Source of the DNA: Thermoanaerobaculia bacterium
GTDB lineage: Bacteria; Acidobacteriota; Thermoanaerobaculia; Multivoradales; JAHZIX01
Reading direction: 5' to 3'
DNA length: 56,660 nt
Assembly (NCBI GenBank): GCA_027069135.1
Contig: JALXFE010000290.1
Location: 1 to 56,660, forward strand
Shown here: positions 26,208 through 35,374 of the stretch, in pieces
How positions within the stretch are numbered: the stretch's first letter is position 1
How the letters are laid out: each line of letters begins with the position of its first letter
Program-made: the position numbers and the translations under genes
The notes under the pieces: model-generated
What the model saw: only the letters and a program-made list of their open reading frames with translations
Database searches by the model: none
Told to the model about the DNA's origin: nothing

Positions 26208-28547
26208 CTAATGAAAAGGAAAGAAGACCGGGACCAGGAGCACCATAAGGATGAGCAGGACGGCGGTCAGAGGAGTTCCGACCCGAAGGTAATCTTTGGA
26301 ACGGTAGCCGCCCGCGCCCATCACCAGAAGATTCGCCTTATGACTGAACGGGGTCATGAACGCGGCCGAGGCGGCGAGGCTGATTCCCATCATCAGGGGA
26401 TAGGGATCGATCTGGAGCGTTTCCGCCGCCTGCAGCACTACCGGCGTCAGCAGGACCACCGCCGGCGCGCCGTCCAAGCCCTGACTCAGAAGGCTGGCGA
26501 GCACGACGAGAGCTGCGAGAATTGCGTGGGGCCCCAGAGGCCCCGCCACTTCTGTGACCGTTTTCGCCATGAGGAGAGCGGCTCCGGATCGTTCCATCGC
26601 CACCCCCACCGGTAGCACCGCCGCCACCAGGAAGATGGCCTTCCATTCGATGGCCCGGTAGGCCTCCTCCATGGTCAGAGCCCCCGCGAGGATCACCAGG
26701 GAAGCGGCGGTAAAGGCGGCGACGTGAATGGGCTGGATCCCAAAGACCACCAAGCCGATCATCAGGAAGAGGCCGGCAAAGGCGAAGGGAGCTTTCTTGA
26801 CCCGGCGCACCGCTTGGGCCTCGTCGGACAGGACCACCCAATCGGAATCCGCCGCCAGACGCTTGATCTTCTTCCGGGGACCTTGCAGCAGGAGGGCATC
26901 CCCGACCCGCAAGGGAACCTCGGCAAGGTCTCGGTGCCGCGGCTCTCCGCCCCGCCAAAGCGCCAGAGCGAGGAGACCGTAGCGATCTGTGAACTCGAGA
27001 TCTTTGAGGGTTGAGCCGAGGGCGCTCGAACGAGGCGCCAGGGCGGCTTCGACGACGCCGACCTCCTCCGACTCCAAAGTCGAATCCAAATCCTGAACGG
27101 GCTCGAGTTCGACGGATCCGACCTGCAGCAGCCCCAGGATACGGGGAGGTTCTGCAGCTACCAGGAGGCGGTCGCCGGCCCGCAGCCGTTCCGCCGGAGA
27201 GATTGCCAGAATCGTCTCCGTACCGCGGATCAGACCACCGATGGTCACTCCGACCAACTCGCCCAGTCGGCTTTCTCCCAGAGTGGATCCCACCAGCGGT
27301 GAGGATTGAGAGATCCTCATCAGGAAGAGATCTTTTTGGAACTGCTGGATGGAGGCCATGCCGGTCTCCCGGACTTCCAGCTCCGGCTGACGAGCCAAGG
27401 CCTCGATCTGTTCGCGAGAACCGAGAGCCAGGATCCGGTCCTCGGCTTCGAGAGTCACTTCCGCAAGGTCTTCCCGCCGGACGTCGTCTCCCTTACGAAT
27501 TCCCACGACGACGAGACCGAAACGGGAACGGAACCGCACTTCCCGCAGAGTCTTTCCTACCAGCAGGGAGTCGGCGGGAACCCGGGCACGGACTCCGAGG
27601 ACGTCGCCCAACTGCGTCGGTAGCTCGCCAAAGGCGGTCGCCTTGACCTCCACGCCCTGCATCCGCAAGAGCTCCTGAAGCCGCCCCTCTTCTCCTTTGA
27701 CCAGGAGCTCGTCGCCGCCGTGAATCATCGACTGACCGCTCGGAGCCAGCTCACGGCGCCCCTCGTGGACGATGGCGACGACTCTTACGCCCAAGGTCTG
27801 GCCCAGCTGCGATTCCGCGATGGTCAGGCCGTGAAGCTCCGAATCCTCGGGGAGGCGGATCGAAAAAATCCGTCCCTGCATCTGGTAGAGGCTGGCGAGC
27901 CCCTGGGTCTCGGATTCCCCGGGGGCGTGGGACTCGTGGGCCGGCAGAAGCTTCCGCCCGACCGTCGCCATGAAGAGCACACCGACCCCCAGGAGAACCA
28001 GGCCGATGGGTGTGTAGTCGAAGAGAGAAAAGGGTTCCAGGCCCCTCTCGGCGAGAAGCTGGCCGGCGAGGATATTCGGCGGGGTGCCGACCAGGGTCGT
28101 CGTCCCCCCGAGAATGGCGCCGAAAGCCAAAGGCATGAAGAGCCTCGAGGGAGGGGTGCCGGTCTGCCGGGCGATGGCCGCCACGGCAGGCATCAGGACC
28201 GCCGTAGCGGCGATATTGTTCATGAAAGCCGAAAGAACCCCCGCCACCACCATGAGGGTGACGATGAGGGAAACCTCACCGCTCCCGACCACGGCCTGGA
28301 TGCGCTTACCGATGATGTCGGCGACACCGGTTTCGAGCAGCGCTGCACCCACAATGAACACCGAGAGCATGGTGATGACCGCCGGGGACGCAAAGCCCGT
28401 AAAGGCCTCGTCCGGCTTCAGGTACTCGCCAAAGATGAGGATGACCAACCCAAGAAAGGCCGTCAGGTCCACAGGCAGCTTCTCGGTCAAAAAGAGATAG
28501 ACCATGGCTGCCAGCAGGGCGAAGAGAAACCCTATTTCGAGAGTCAT
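26208..28547 (-). CDS. DASS/SLC13-type transporter with four RCK_C-like domains
   Basis: This 779-residue carrier has two membrane halves around a cytosolic insert. The first half contains FMNNIAATAVLMP and GTTTLVGTPPNIL, signatures of the divalent anion:Na+ symporter/ArsB-like superfamily. The insert (about residues 215-580) holds four successive TrkA-C/RCK_C-like repeats, each ending in a D-x-L/I-L-x-x-G/A motif (GDELLVKG, DRILALG, DRLLVAA, DALLQG-like). Two such domains are usual in these carriers. It may import dicarboxylate, sulfate or a related anion, gated by a cytosolic ligand. The ATG at 28547 lacks a ribosome binding site; a TATAAT lies eight bases upstream, which suggests a nearly leaderless message. 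Confidence 0.85.
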   Translation of the reverse strand: MTLEIGFLFALLAAMVYLFLTEKLPVDLTAFLGLVILIFGEYLKPDEAFTGFASPAVITMLSVFIVGAALLETGVADIIGKRIQAVVGSGEVSLIVTLMVVAGVLSAFMNNIAATAVLMPAVAAIARQTGTPPSRLFMPLAFGAILGGTTTLVGTPPNILAGQLLAERGLEPFSLFDYTPIGLVLLGVGVLFMATVGRKLLPAHESHAPGESETQGLASLYQMQGRIFSIRLPEDSELHGLTIAESQLGQTLGVRVVAIVHEGRRELAPSGQSMIHGGDELLVKGEEGRLQELLRMQGVEVKATAFGELPTQLGDVLGVRARVPADSLLVGKTLREVRFRSRFGLVVVGIRKGDDVRREDLAEVTLEAEDRILALGSREQIEALARQPELEVRETGMASIQQFQKDLFLMRISQSSPLVGSTLGESRLGELVGVTIGGLIRGTETILAISPAERLRAGDRLLVAAEPPRILGLLQVGSVELEPVQDLDSTLESEEVGVVEAALAPRSSALGSTLKDLEFTDRYGLLALALWRGGEPRHRDLAEVPLRVGDALLLQGPRKKIKRLAADSDWVVLSDEAQAVRRVKKAPFAFAGLFLMIGLVVFGIQPIHVAAFTAASLVILAGALTMEEAYRAIEWKAIFLVAAVLPVGVAMERSGAALLMAKTVTEVAGPLGPHAILAALVVLASLLSQGLDGAPAVVLLTPVVLQAAETLQIDPYPLMMGISLAASAAFMTPFSHKANLLVMGAGGYRSKDYLRVGTPLTAVLLILMVLLVPVFFPFH

Positions 28548-28555
28548 GGTTGGGT

Positions 28556-28561
28556 ATTATA
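28556..28561 (-). promoter_or_regulatory. -10 box of a near-leaderless transcript
   Basis: On the minus strand a consensus TATAAT ends eight bases before the transporter ATG, so transcription would start one or two bases before the codon. The -35 (AAGATG at 17 bp) is poor. The absence of a Shine-Dalgarno sequence agrees with a leaderless mRNA. Confidence 0.35.
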
Positions 28562-28660
28562 GTTGAGGTTCGCCGTCGCATCTTCGGTGGGCTTCGTGGG
28601 AGAATCCACTCTTGAGGCGCCGGCCCCTGTCGGCCACCTACACTACGCCGGAGACTTTCA

Positions 28661-30181
28661 TTGCCCCAACGCCAACTGCGCATCACCGACGACCTGGATC
28701 TACTCCTGGAGGTTCTCCCTCCCCGCATCCGTGAGTCCTTAGATGAGCTTGAGGATCTGGCGGACCTCGTCGAAGTCGTGATGGATCTCGGCCGGATTCC
28801 GGAAGCCCGTTTCCCGGGTAGGGTCAAGGAGCTCCCCCTACCGCCGGTCACGCGAGAAGACCTGGTCCACGCCGTCGACGGCGTCGGCGATTTCGGCCAG
28901 GATCATCGAGCCGGCATCGAGCGCACTCTGCACCGCATCTCCGCCATCTGCAATCGACAGGGAACGGTCGTGGGCCTGACCTGCCGGGTGGGTCGAGCGG
29001 TGGAAGGTACCGTCGACATCCTGCGCGATGTCATCGAATCCGGCCGCTCTCTCCTTTTGCTCGGGCGCCCCGGCGTGGGCAAGACCACCCTGCTCCGGGA
29101 GGCCGCCCGAATGCTCGCCGACGAGCTCCTAAAGCGGGTGGTCATCGTCGACACCTCCAACGAGATCGCCGGGGACGGTGACATCCCCCACCCGGGCATC
29201 GGTCGCGCCCGGCGCATGCAGGTCCCCGCTCCGGAGCGCCAACACGCGGTGATGATCGAGGCGGTCGAGAATCACATGCCGGAGGTCATCGTGATCGACG
29301 AGATCGGCACCGGCGCCGAGGCGCTGGCCGCCCGGACCATCGCCGAGCGAGGGGTCCAGCTCATTGCGACGGCCCACGGTAATTCGTTGGAAAACCTGCT
29401 GCAGAACCCCACCCTCTCGGATCTGGTCGGGGGAATTCACGCCGTCACCCTCTCCGACGACGAAGCCCAGCGGCGAAATACCCAAAAGACCGTCTTGGAG
29501 CGCAAGGCGCCGCCGACCTTCGACATCCTCATCGAAATCCAGGACAAGGACAGCCTGGTGGTACACCACGGTGTGGCGCGCGTCGTCGACCGAGTCCTTC
29601 GCGGGGGAGCACCAAGGCCCGAGCTGCGGCGCCGAACAGAAACCGGGGAGGTTGAGATCGAAGAAACCCCGGTGCAGGAACAAGCCGTCATCCGAGCCCT
29701 TCCCGCCCTCGGCACCGGCAAGCCCCAGCGACTACGAATCTTTCCCTATGCGGTCAGCCGAGGGAAGCTCCAGAGAGCCATCCGCGACTTGCGGGTACCC
29801 GCCCGACTGGTGGACCTGCTCCAGGAAGCAGATCTCATCCTCACCGTCAAATCCCAGGAACGACGGCAACCGAAACGCCTCCAGGATGCCACTCTTCGAG
29901 GGGTACGCTTCGAGGTCGTCAAGAGCAATACCCTGAAGCAGATGGAGAGTTTCTTGCGCCGTGAATTCCAGCTGGGAGAGTTTCCGGAAGCTCAGGAACT
30001 AGCTCTGCGAGAGGTGGAAGAGGCCATCGACGAAGCCCTGGACAACGGCCACCCGGTCGAGCTCTCCCCCCAAGAGGTATTTCTACGCCACCTACAACAC
30101 GAAGTCGTCGCGGAGGCCGGTCTGGTCTCCGAAAGCAAGGGTCAGGAGCCGTTCCGGCGGCTGGTGATCTTTCCCGGGTAG
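28661..30181 (+). CDS. Ycf45-like AAA ATPase with C-terminal R3H-type domain
   Basis: The 506-residue protein opens with ITDDLDLLLEVLPPRIRESL, a conserved start of the SpoIIIAA-like/Ycf45 family. Walker A is GRPGVGKT (135-142) and Walker B is VIVIDEIG (about 209-216). A second half carries a nucleic-acid-binding-type region and ends in HLQHEVVAEAGLVSES...RLVIFP, resembling an R3H domain. Family members are soluble ATPases predicted to bind single-stranded nucleic acid; their physiological role is unclear. The start is a TTG at 28661 with GGAG seven bases upstream, and the conserved N-terminus begins right there. It is divergent from the DASS transporter. Confidence 0.85.
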   Translation: MPQRQLRITDDLDLLLEVLPPRIRESLDELEDLADLVEVVMDLGRIPEARFPGRVKELPLPPVTREDLVHAVDGVGDFGQDHRAGIERTLHRISAICNRQGTVVGLTCRVGRAVEGTVDILRDVIESGRSLLLLGRPGVGKTTLLREAARMLADELLKRVVIVDTSNEIAGDGDIPHPGIGRARRMQVPAPERQHAVMIEAVENHMPEVIVIDEIGTGAEALAARTIAERGVQLIATAHGNSLENLLQNPTLSDLVGGIHAVTLSDDEAQRRNTQKTVLERKAPPTFDILIEIQDKDSLVVHHGVARVVDRVLRGGAPRPELRRRTETGEVEIEETPVQEQAVIRALPALGTGKPQRLRIFPYAVSRGKLQRAIRDLRVPARLVDLLQEADLILTVKSQERRQPKRLQDATLRGVRFEVVKSNTLKQMESFLRREFQLGEFPEAQELALREVEEAIDEALDNGHPVELSPQEVFLRHLQHEVVAEAGLVSESKGQEPFRRLVIFPG

Positions 30182-30260
30182 GGTCCGTAGCCTTGCCCAT
30201 GAGGATCATCGGCGTGTTTTGCCGTTGAGGTAGCCCGCGGCACTTGCTACGATCCGGCGA

Positions 30261-31418
30261 GTGAGCAACAAAAAACGGCAGCCGAAAAGTTCTTCGCGGC
30301 GCCCCCCGAGGAGCACCTTCTTGGGGATGGTCCTCGTCCTAGTGGTGATCGGCATCGTCGCATGGATAGAGAAATACCATTCGTCGACCTACCTGCGCAT
30401 CGTGCAAGAAGACGAGATCCTGGAATGGGGGACGATGTGGGCGTTTCTCGGCGCTATGGCTTTTTTTGTCTTCGCGGCTCACCGCTCTCGGAAAACCGAT
30501 GGGCGGTTCCCCTGGTTTCTCCTCGGCCTAGGCGTCTTCTGTCTGGCCGTCGCCGGTGAGGAGATCTCCTGGGGCCAACGGGTCCTGGGCTATCGCCCGC
30601 CGAGCTACTTCTTGGAACACAACTTCCAACAAGAGCTCAACCTCCACAATATTTTCGCCAAAGACCTCCGCAAGCTGACCGTGGGGCTGATCCTGCTGGG
30701 CTATGGGATCTTGCTGCCGATTCTGGCCTTGTTCGCCGGGCCCCGCCGGCTCCTCTCAAGGGTCGGTATCGAAGCACCCTCCTGGGCATTGATCCCGGCT
30801 TTCGCTGTTTCCCTCCAGCTCTATGAATCCTATCCCTGGAATTTCACCGGCGAAGTCGTCGAGCTCACGATGGGGCTGTGTTTTCTTTTCGTCGCCCTCC
30901 AAGCCTATACGGACCGTAGTGCCGTGCCCCGAGGACGAGGCTTTCGCCTCGCTGCAACAGGGACCGCTTTTCTTCTGGTGATACTTCTCGGCTGGGCCAA
31001 CGCTGCGATTTCGAGCGGCCAACGCAGCGGCAGCCCCGAGGTCGCCGAAGCCGCGACGGCCGAGATCGAGGCCCTACGCCGTGATTTTCAGGCCATGGCT
31101 GATGCCAACCACGGCCGCGTGGTGACCAAGTGCGGGCTCCACAAGCGGATCTACTCTTACGTTGAAAAATATGGGAAGGACGAGCTTCGCAGCGGCACCT
31201 TCGCGTCTCTGACAGCTCAAGGCCTACCGGAGGATCGGGCTACTTTCTTCATCGATCCCTGGAACTCCCCCTATTGGATCCGCCATCGATGCTCCAAACG
31301 CAGCGGCAAGATTCGGGTCTTCGTCTACTCCTTCGGCCCCAACCGCCGCCGGGACAGCGACCGCTGGAATATCATCGAAGATGACGTCGGGGCGATGATC
31401 TACCAGCGCAGCGATTGA
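30261..31418 (+). CDS. Membrane protein with pseudopilin-like C-terminal domain
   Basis: The 385-residue product starts at a GTG (30261) with no clear ribosome binding site. It has about six or seven membrane helices (near 20-36, 56-73, 84-100, 141-160, 175-190, 200-215, 230-248), with the conserved motif EEISWGQR at 100-107 right after a helix; I recall this motif in uncharacterised membrane proteins. From about 260 the protein is soluble: a helix, then DPWNSPYWI (332-340) and VYSFGPNRRRDSD (355-367). That layout resembles the Ca-binding beta-sheet of GspG-type major pseudopilins (DPWGNPY ... YSxG). No prepilin cleavage site is present. The fusion is unusual; the function is unknown. Convergent with ppc, 12 bp apart. 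Confidence 0.65.
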   Translation: MSNKKRQPKSSSRRPPRSTFLGMVLVLVVIGIVAWIEKYHSSTYLRIVQEDEILEWGTMWAFLGAMAFFVFAAHRSRKTDGRFPWFLLGLGVFCLAVAGEEISWGQRVLGYRPPSYFLEHNFQQELNLHNIFAKDLRKLTVGLILLGYGILLPILALFAGPRRLLSRVGIEAPSWALIPAFAVSLQLYESYPWNFTGEVVELTMGLCFLFVALQAYTDRSAVPRGRGFRLAATGTAFLLVILLGWANAAISSGQRSGSPEVAEAATAEIEALRRDFQAMADANHGRVVTKCGLHKRIYSYVEKYGKDELRSGTFASLTAQGLPEDRATFFIDPWNSPYWIRHRCSKRSGKIRVFVYSFGPNRRRDSDRWNIIEDDVGAMIYQRSD

Positions 31419-31430
31419 TCCGAAAAGTTC

Positions 31431-34079
31431 TCAGCCCGTGTTGCGCATCCCCGCTGCGACACCGTTGAAGGTCGCGAGAAGGGCATCCTCGAGGCTTGGT
31501 TCCGGCTCCGCTCCCCGCAACCGGCGTAGGAGCTCCGCCTGCACCAGGTTGATGGGATCCACATAGGGATTCCGGACACTGATCGACCGAGCGAGGACCG
31601 GAGCCCCGGCGAGAAGGCTCTCGTTGCCGGTCACCTGTAGAAGTCGGGAGGTCGCGTCCGCAAGGCGCTGACGAAGCATCTCTCCGAGAGGCTGGAGATC
31701 TTCGGGAACCAGGATCTGATCGTAATACCGGGCGACCCGCTCGTCTGCCTTTGCGAGAACCATCTCGATCAGATCCATGGTCGAGCGGAAAAAGCGCCAG
31801 CCGCGATACATCTCCTCGAGAAGCTCGGCGTCCGCAACTTTCAGACCGTCGCCGGTCCCCAACCAGGATGGCAGCATCAGACGAGTCTGGGTCCAGGCAA
31901 ACACCCAGGGGATGGCCCGCAGGCTGTCGACGCCCCCTCCCGCCTTGCCCGGTCGACGAGCGGGCCGGCTGCCGATATTGAGCTTGCCCAACTCCACCTC
32001 CGGGGTCGCGGTGCGAAAGTAGCGGACGAAATCCGGATGCTCCCGGACGATGGCCCGGTAGCCTTGGCAAGCGGCGTCGGCGATACGGTCCATGGCTTCG
32101 CGCCAAGCCGGTGCAGGCTCCGGCGGCGGCGCCAGGCTGGCTTCCAGGGTGGCCGTGGTGTAGATCTCCAGAGTTCGTAGAGCGATGCCCGGTAACCCGA
32201 ATTTTGTCCGGATCATCTCCCCCTGCTCGGTGACCCGCAGGCGGCCCGCAATCGATCCCGGCGGCTGACTCTGGATGGCCAGGTAGGTGGGGCCGCCCCC
32301 TCGGCCCACGGTCCCTCCTCGGCCATGGAATAGCGTCAGCTCAACGCTCAACTCCTCGGTCACCCGGGCCATCTCCTCCTGTGCCTTGTAGAGCTCCCAG
32401 GAAGCCGCCAGACGCCCGGCGTCCTTGGCGGAGTCGGAGTACCCGATCATCACTTCCTGGCGGTTCCCGAAGACCGCCCGATAGGGATCCACCGCCAGGA
32501 GCTTGCGCAGGGAGTCACCGGCGGCACGCAAGTCGTCCCGGGTCTCGAAAAGGGGGACGATCCGCAGCGGCGTTTCCATCCCCGCTTCCCGCTGCAGGAG
32601 CTGGACCGCCAGGACGTCGGAAGCTCCCTGGGCCATCGAGATGACGTAAGCCCCCAGGGGCTCGTTGCCGATCTCCCGTAGCAGGTGGAAGGTGTCGAGG
32701 ACATCCTGCTCCCGATCTTCGAGCTCCAGACCCCTAGGGATCAGCGGTCGCCTTCCCGCCAGCTCCTGGGCCAGGAACGTGATCCGCCGATCCTCGTCCC
32801 AATCTTCGTAGGTCCCCAGGCCCAAAGCCTCCGTGACACGGCTCAAGAGGGCAGCGTGGAGGCCCGAATCCTGGCGGATATCGAGACGCACCAAGGTCAA
32901 CCCGAAGGTCGTCAAACGCCTCAAGAGATCCTCGAGACGCCCCTCCACCAGCTTCCCGCAGCCGGTCTCGCGAAGGGATCGGTCACAGAGCTCCAGGGAC
33001 TCACGAAGCTCGGCCGTCGTCTCGTAATGAGGCGCTTCGTCCGGGAGTTTGCCGTCCAGGAATCGATGCATCCGTTCCCGGGTCGCCTCCAGGCGAGCCT
33101 CCACCCGGCGCAAGAGCTCCCGGTAGGGCTCCCGGGCTCCCGGGGTCTTGGCTACGAGCTCCGGTGAGGCCCGGCGTAGGGAAAGCTCCGAGCGCAGCGC
33201 ACGTACTTCCCGAAGGTAGAGATCCGTCCCCTGCCACCGGGCCAGCCAACAGGCCCGTCGGGTGACGTCCGGGGTGACGTTGGGATTGCCGTCCCGGTCT
33301 CCTCCCATCCACGAGCCGAAGCGGATCGGAGCGGCGGACCGGGGAAGGCCCCGTCCGGTATGGCGTTTGAGAGCTCGATCGAGATCCTTGAGAGCCCGAG
33401 GCAGCGCGTCCCAAAGGGACTGCTCGAAGGTGACCAATCCGCCTTTGACTTCGTCCAAGGGTGTCGGTTTCTTATGCTGAAGCTCATCCGTTTCCCAAGC
33501 TGCGATGATCTCCCGGCGCAGCCCTAGGGCGATCTCCTCCCGCTCCACCGCCGTACGGTCCGGCAGATCCCGCAAGGCGAGAAGCTCCGCGATGCGGCGA
33601 TACTTCAAGAGCAGGGTCCGCCGGACCACTTCCGTCGGGTGGGCCGTGAGCACCAACTCGACCTGCTGCTCGGTGATCGCCTTCCACAAGGCTTCCGGGG
33701 CGACCCCACCGCCGATCAGCCGCGAGAAAACTTCCTCGTAGGAGCCCCGTTGGGCGGAGGCGTCCGGCCCGGATTGGTAATCCCGGCGGCGGCGCACCCG
33801 ATGGTGTTGTTCGGCGATATTGGCGAGGGTGAGAAAATGGCTGAAGGCCCGAGCCGCCGGCAGAGCATCCCCTACCTCCATTCCTGCAAGAAGGCGCCCG
33901 AGGCGCTCGAAATCCTCGTCACTCCCGGCCCGTCCGGCTTTGGCCAGGGCGCGGATCTCCTCAACGGTCTCGAAAACCTTGTCTCCCGCCTGGCTCTTGA
34001 GGGTTTCTCCCAGGAGCTGCCCCAGGAGGCGCACATCGTCTCGAAGGGGTTTGTGGGGGTCGGGGGAAGCCTTGCTCAC
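31431..34079 (-). CDS. ppc: Phosphoenolpyruvate carboxylase
   Basis: PEPC makes oxaloacetate from PEP and bicarbonate to refill the TCA cycle. The 882-residue length is typical. The catalytic His lies in VLTAHPTEVVRRT (143-155, H147), the second active-site segment is FHGRGGTVGRGGGP (about 580-595), and the protein ends with the family's conserved RNTG, the C-terminal tetrapeptide needed for activity. The start is a GTG at 34079 with AAGGAG six bases upstream. It is divergent from the MscS gene, with 163 bp between, and convergent with the membrane/pseudopilin-like gene. It complements the PDH operon at the PEP-pyruvate node. Confidence 0.97.
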   Translation of the reverse strand: MSKASPDPHKPLRDDVRLLGQLLGETLKSQAGDKVFETVEEIRALAKAGRAGSDEDFERLGRLLAGMEVGDALPAARAFSHFLTLANIAEQHHRVRRRRDYQSGPDASAQRGSYEEVFSRLIGGGVAPEALWKAITEQQVELVLTAHPTEVVRRTLLLKYRRIAELLALRDLPDRTAVEREEIALGLRREIIAAWETDELQHKKPTPLDEVKGGLVTFEQSLWDALPRALKDLDRALKRHTGRGLPRSAAPIRFGSWMGGDRDGNPNVTPDVTRRACWLARWQGTDLYLREVRALRSELSLRRASPELVAKTPGAREPYRELLRRVEARLEATRERMHRFLDGKLPDEAPHYETTAELRESLELCDRSLRETGCGKLVEGRLEDLLRRLTTFGLTLVRLDIRQDSGLHAALLSRVTEALGLGTYEDWDEDRRITFLAQELAGRRPLIPRGLELEDREQDVLDTFHLLREIGNEPLGAYVISMAQGASDVLAVQLLQREAGMETPLRIVPLFETRDDLRAAGDSLRKLLAVDPYRAVFGNRQEVMIGYSDSAKDAGRLAASWELYKAQEEMARVTEELSVELTLFHGRGGTVGRGGGPTYLAIQSQPPGSIAGRLRVTEQGEMIRTKFGLPGIALRTLEIYTTATLEASLAPPPEPAPAWREAMDRIADAACQGYRAIVREHPDFVRYFRTATPEVELGKLNIGSRPARRPGKAGGGVDSLRAIPWVFAWTQTRLMLPSWLGTGDGLKVADAELLEEMYRGWRFFRSTMDLIEMVLAKADERVARYYDQILVPEDLQPLGEMLRQRLADATSRLLQVTGNESLLAGAPVLARSISVRNPYVDPINLVQAELLRRLRGAEPEPSLEDALLATFNGVAAGMRNTG

Positions 34080-34242
34080 ACAAGTCTCCTTCTTCTGCGG
34101 GTCGGTTTGGTGGATGAAACGTTCTTCACAACGCCCATTCTACGAGAAAGCGGAGGGCGAGTAGGGCTGGGGTGACATACTCCGGCGACAGAATTTGTCC
34201 GCCAAGCACAGATCTTGAGCTCGAGGCTCACCCGGGGGAAAA

Positions 34243-35367
34243 ATGCAGGAATCCGCGAAGAGAATTCTGGATCCGATTCGGGATCCTCTGCTCCAGCTCT
34301 GGGGCCACCTCGAAACTCATCCGGCTCTCAAGGCGTTGATCCTCCTCGCCCTGGGTTTCGCCCTTGCAAGAGCCGCCAATTTCGTGCTGTCTCGGGTCGT
34401 CGGCCGGGTGACTCGAAAGACCCAAACCCTACTCGACGACAAGCTGCTGGAATTGGTTCGAGGGCCGGTCTTCTACACAGTCTTCTTGTTCGGAGCTGCC
34501 CTCGCCTTGCAGCAGCTCGACCTTCCGGAGAAGTTCATCACCACTTCCGTCCGACTCCTGCGCAGCATCGTCGTCCTGACGTGGCTTCGTTTTGGCTTCC
34601 CGGCCTGCGGCCTGATCCTCGACTCCATGAGCCGCCACCGCAAGAAGCTGCAGATCATCGAGGAAAGGACCATCCCCCTCTTCGACAACCTGGCCAAGAT
34701 CGTTCTCTTCGGTGGTGCCTCCTACACGATCTTGATGATCTGGGATATCGATCCCACCGCCTGGCTGACGTCCGCCGGAATCTTAGGCATCGCCTTGGGT
34801 TTCGCCGCCAAAGACACGCTGGCCAACCTCTTCGCGGGTATCTTTATCGTCGCTGACGCCCCCTACAAATTGGGAGACTTTGTGATCTTGGACTCGGGGG
34901 AACGAGGTCAGGTGACCCACGTCGGCATTCGTAGCACCCGCCTACTCACCCGCGACGATGTGGAGATCACGATTCCCAACAACGTGATCGCCAACTCGAA
35001 AATCATCAACGAGAGCGGCGGACCTTGGATCAAGGAGCGGGTTCGGGTCAAAGTCGGGGTGGCTTACGGATCGGATCTGGATCGGGTCTGCAAGATTCTC
35101 GAGCAGGTCGCTGCATCTCACTCCGAGATATGCAACGAACCCTCTCCCCGGGTTCGGTTCCGGGCCTTCGGAGAGTCCTCCCTCGATCTGGAGCTTCTCT
35201 GCTGGATCGACGAACCGGTGCTCCGAGGCAGAATGCTCCACGAGCTCAACCTGTCGGTCTACAAGACCTTTCAGCAGGAGGGCGTCGAGATTCCCTTTCC
35301 CCGACGCGACCTCCACATCCGTCTGATGGCTGCAGCGTCCCCGGCCCTCAAGACCGGAGACGGTTGA
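34243..35367 (+). CDS. MscS-family mechanosensitive channel
   Basis: The 374-residue protein has four N-terminal hydrophobic helices and the pore-lining/upper beta-domain region of small-conductance mechanosensitive channels: TSAGILGIALGFAAKDTLAN (about 179-198), then PYKLGDFVI, followed by VTHVGIRSTRLLTRDDVEIT and IPNNVIANSKIIN. Family members release solutes during hypo-osmotic shock. The C-terminal alpha/beta domain ends near VEIPFPRRDLHI. The ATG at 34243 follows GGGGGAAAA. It is convergent with the secreted protein at 35375-36208 with only 7 bp between stops. Confidence 0.92.
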   Translation: MQESAKRILDPIRDPLLQLWGHLETHPALKALILLALGFALARAANFVLSRVVGRVTRKTQTLLDDKLLELVRGPVFYTVFLFGAALALQQLDLPEKFITTSVRLLRSIVVLTWLRFGFPACGLILDSMSRHRKKLQIIEERTIPLFDNLAKIVLFGGASYTILMIWDIDPTAWLTSAGILGIALGFAAKDTLANLFAGIFIVADAPYKLGDFVILDSGERGQVTHVGIRSTRLLTRDDVEITIPNNVIANSKIINESGGPWIKERVRVKVGVAYGSDLDRVCKILEQVAASHSEICNEPSPRVRFRAFGESSLDLELLCWIDEPVLRGRMLHELNLSVYKTFQQEGVEIPFPRRDLHIRLMAAASPALKTGDG

Positions 35368-35374
35368 ATAGCGC

